Below are positions 62,610 to 64,000 of a stretch of 64,000 bases of DNA, piece by piece. The notes under the pieces are model-generated. The model did no database searches and was not told where the DNA came from. It saw only the letters and a program-made list of their open reading frames with translations. The translations under genes and the position numbers were made by a program. Source of the stretch: Liolophura sinensis (lineage: Eukaryota; Mollusca; Polyplacophora; Chitonida; Chitonidae); contig NC_088297.1 of NCBI RefSeq assembly GCF_032854445.1, positions 21,339,127 through 21,403,126 of the forward strand. Direction: 5' to 3'. Position 1 is the first letter of the stretch. Every line of letters begins with the position of its first letter.

Positions 62610-64000
62610 TATAGTCGTGTACAATATAAATACACATGCCATGTGGACATCATCGTTAGTGTTCCCTAGATTTACTATCTATCATAGGGGCCTATAGTCG
62701 TGTACAATATAAATACATGTGCGATGTGGACGTCAGTGTCAGTGTACAGAGATTTACTGTCTATCATAGGGGCCTGTATAGTCGTGTACAATATAAATAC
62801 ACATGCCATGTGGACATCAGTGTTAGTGTACAGAGATTTACTATCTATCATAGGGGTCTGTAGTCATGTACAATATAAATACACGCACGATATGGACAAC
62901 AGTGTTAGTGTACAGAGATTTACTATCTATCATAGGGGTCTGTAGTCATGTACAATATAAATACACGCACGATATGGACATCAGTGTTAGTGTACAGAGG
63001 TTTACTATCTATCATAGGGTCTGTAGTCGTGTACAATATAAATACACATGCCATGTGGACATCAGCGTTAGTGTTCCCTAGATTTACTATCTATCATAGG
63101 GGTCTATAGTCGTGTACAACATAAATACACATGCCATGTGGACATCAGCATTAGTGTTCCCTAGATTTACTATCTATCATAGGGGCCTATAGTCGTGTAC
63201 AATATAAATACACATGCCATGTGGACATCAGCGTTAGTGTTCCCTAGATTTACTATCCATCATAGGGGTCTATAGTCGTGTACAATATAAATACACATGC
63301 CATGTGGACATCAGCATTAGTGTTCCCTAGATTTACTATCTATCACAGAGGTCTATAGTCGTGTACAATATAAATACATGTGCGATGTGGACGTGAGTGT
63401 TAGTGTACAGAGATTTACTATCTATCACAGACAGTAACACATCAGTGTCAGTGTACAGAGATTTACTATCTATCATAGGGACCTGTAGTAGTGTACAATA
63501 TAAATACACGCACGATGTGGACATCAGTGTTAGTGTACAGAGATTTACTATCTATCAAAGGGGTCTATAGTCGTGTACAATATAAATACACATGCCATGT
63601 GGACATCAGCATTAGTGTTCCCTAGATTTACTATCTATCATAGGGGCCTATAGTCATGTACAATATAAATACACATGCCATGTGGACATCAGCATTAGTG
63701 TTCCCTAGATTTACTATCTATCACAGAGGTCTATAGTCGTGTACAATATAAATACATGTGCGATGTGGACGTGAGTGTTAGTGTACAGAGATTTACTATC
63801 TATCATAGACAGTAACACATCAGTGTCAGTGTACAGAGATTTACTATCTATCATAGGGGCCTATAGTCGTGTACAATATAAATACACATGCCATGTGGAC
63901 ATCAGTGTTAGTGTACAGAGATTTACTATCTATCATAGGGTCTGTAGTCATGTACAATATAAATACACATGTCATGTGGACATCAGCGTTAGTGTTCCCT
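62610..64000. repeat. 83-bp tandem array running off the right edge
   Basis: About 17 units with TATAGTCGTGTACAATATAA, ATACACATGCCATGTGGACA and GATTTACTATCTATCATAGG. Units fall into two types (GTTCCCTAGA or GTGTACAGAGA before TTTACTATC), and a mixed block recurs about 378 bp apart (63341 and 63719). It is in the NPC1 intron upstream of the exon at 60045. Confidence 0.93.

Noticed and set aside
60046..64000. Further upstream NPC1 exons (helices 1-2, TNPVDLWSAP region)
   Set aside because: I searched both the repeats and the spaces between for these conserved words on the minus strand and found none; the next exon is taken to lie beyond 64000.

Overview
The window is eukaryotic nuclear DNA: AT-rich, with large introns, canonical GT/AG splice sites, many tRNA-derived SINE copies and an unusually dense set of minisatellites. 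The SINE families (one ending in CAAATAAATAAA, one ending in GTTAAACCCCAAGCACTCACTCAC) and the strongly conserved metazoan proteins suggest a marine spiralian, most likely a mollusc or a brachiopod. This is an inference from repeat style, not a database match.

Three protein genes can be read exon by exon. (1) NNT, the mitochondrial proton-translocating NAD(P) transhydrogenase, lies on the minus strand. Only its first coding exon is present (2033-2666); the rest is off the left edge. (2) IDH2, mitochondrial NADP-dependent isocitrate dehydrogenase, lies on the plus strand and is complete: 11 coding exons between 4488 and 26718, all in phase, giving 447 codons. (3) An NPC1-family sterol transporter lies on the minus strand. 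Its last 19 coding exons (60045 down to 36733, about 912 residues) cover the middle luminal domain, the sterol-sensing domain, the cysteine-rich luminal domain and the last five membrane helices. The N-terminal exons are off the right edge.

Layout: 1-404 GC-rich minisatellite; 405-2032 NNT intron; 2033-2697 NNT exon; 2700-4487 the NNT/IDH2 divergent intergenic region, probably a shared promoter; 4488-26718 IDH2; 26719 to about 28200 IDH2 3' UTR; about 28200-36732 sequence between the two convergent genes, including any NPC1 3' UTR; 36733-60045 NPC1; 60046-64000 an upstream NPC1 intron filled with tandem repeats.

NNT and IDH2 both make NADPH in the mitochondrial matrix and stand head to head, so co-regulation is a reasonable hypothesis. 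The second theme is how the minisatellites arise. At three NPC1 exon boundaries (48591, 49493, 37315) the tandem unit is made from the splice site itself, so the introns carry rows of decoy splice sites or exon copies. At three other places (19.9, 50.7 and 58.4 kb) an array has grown out of the same conserved segment of the dispersed SINE. A 65-bp array of about 43 copies at 40.9-43.7 kb has a higher-order structure, with about 770 bp repeated at a 910-bp offset without visible change.
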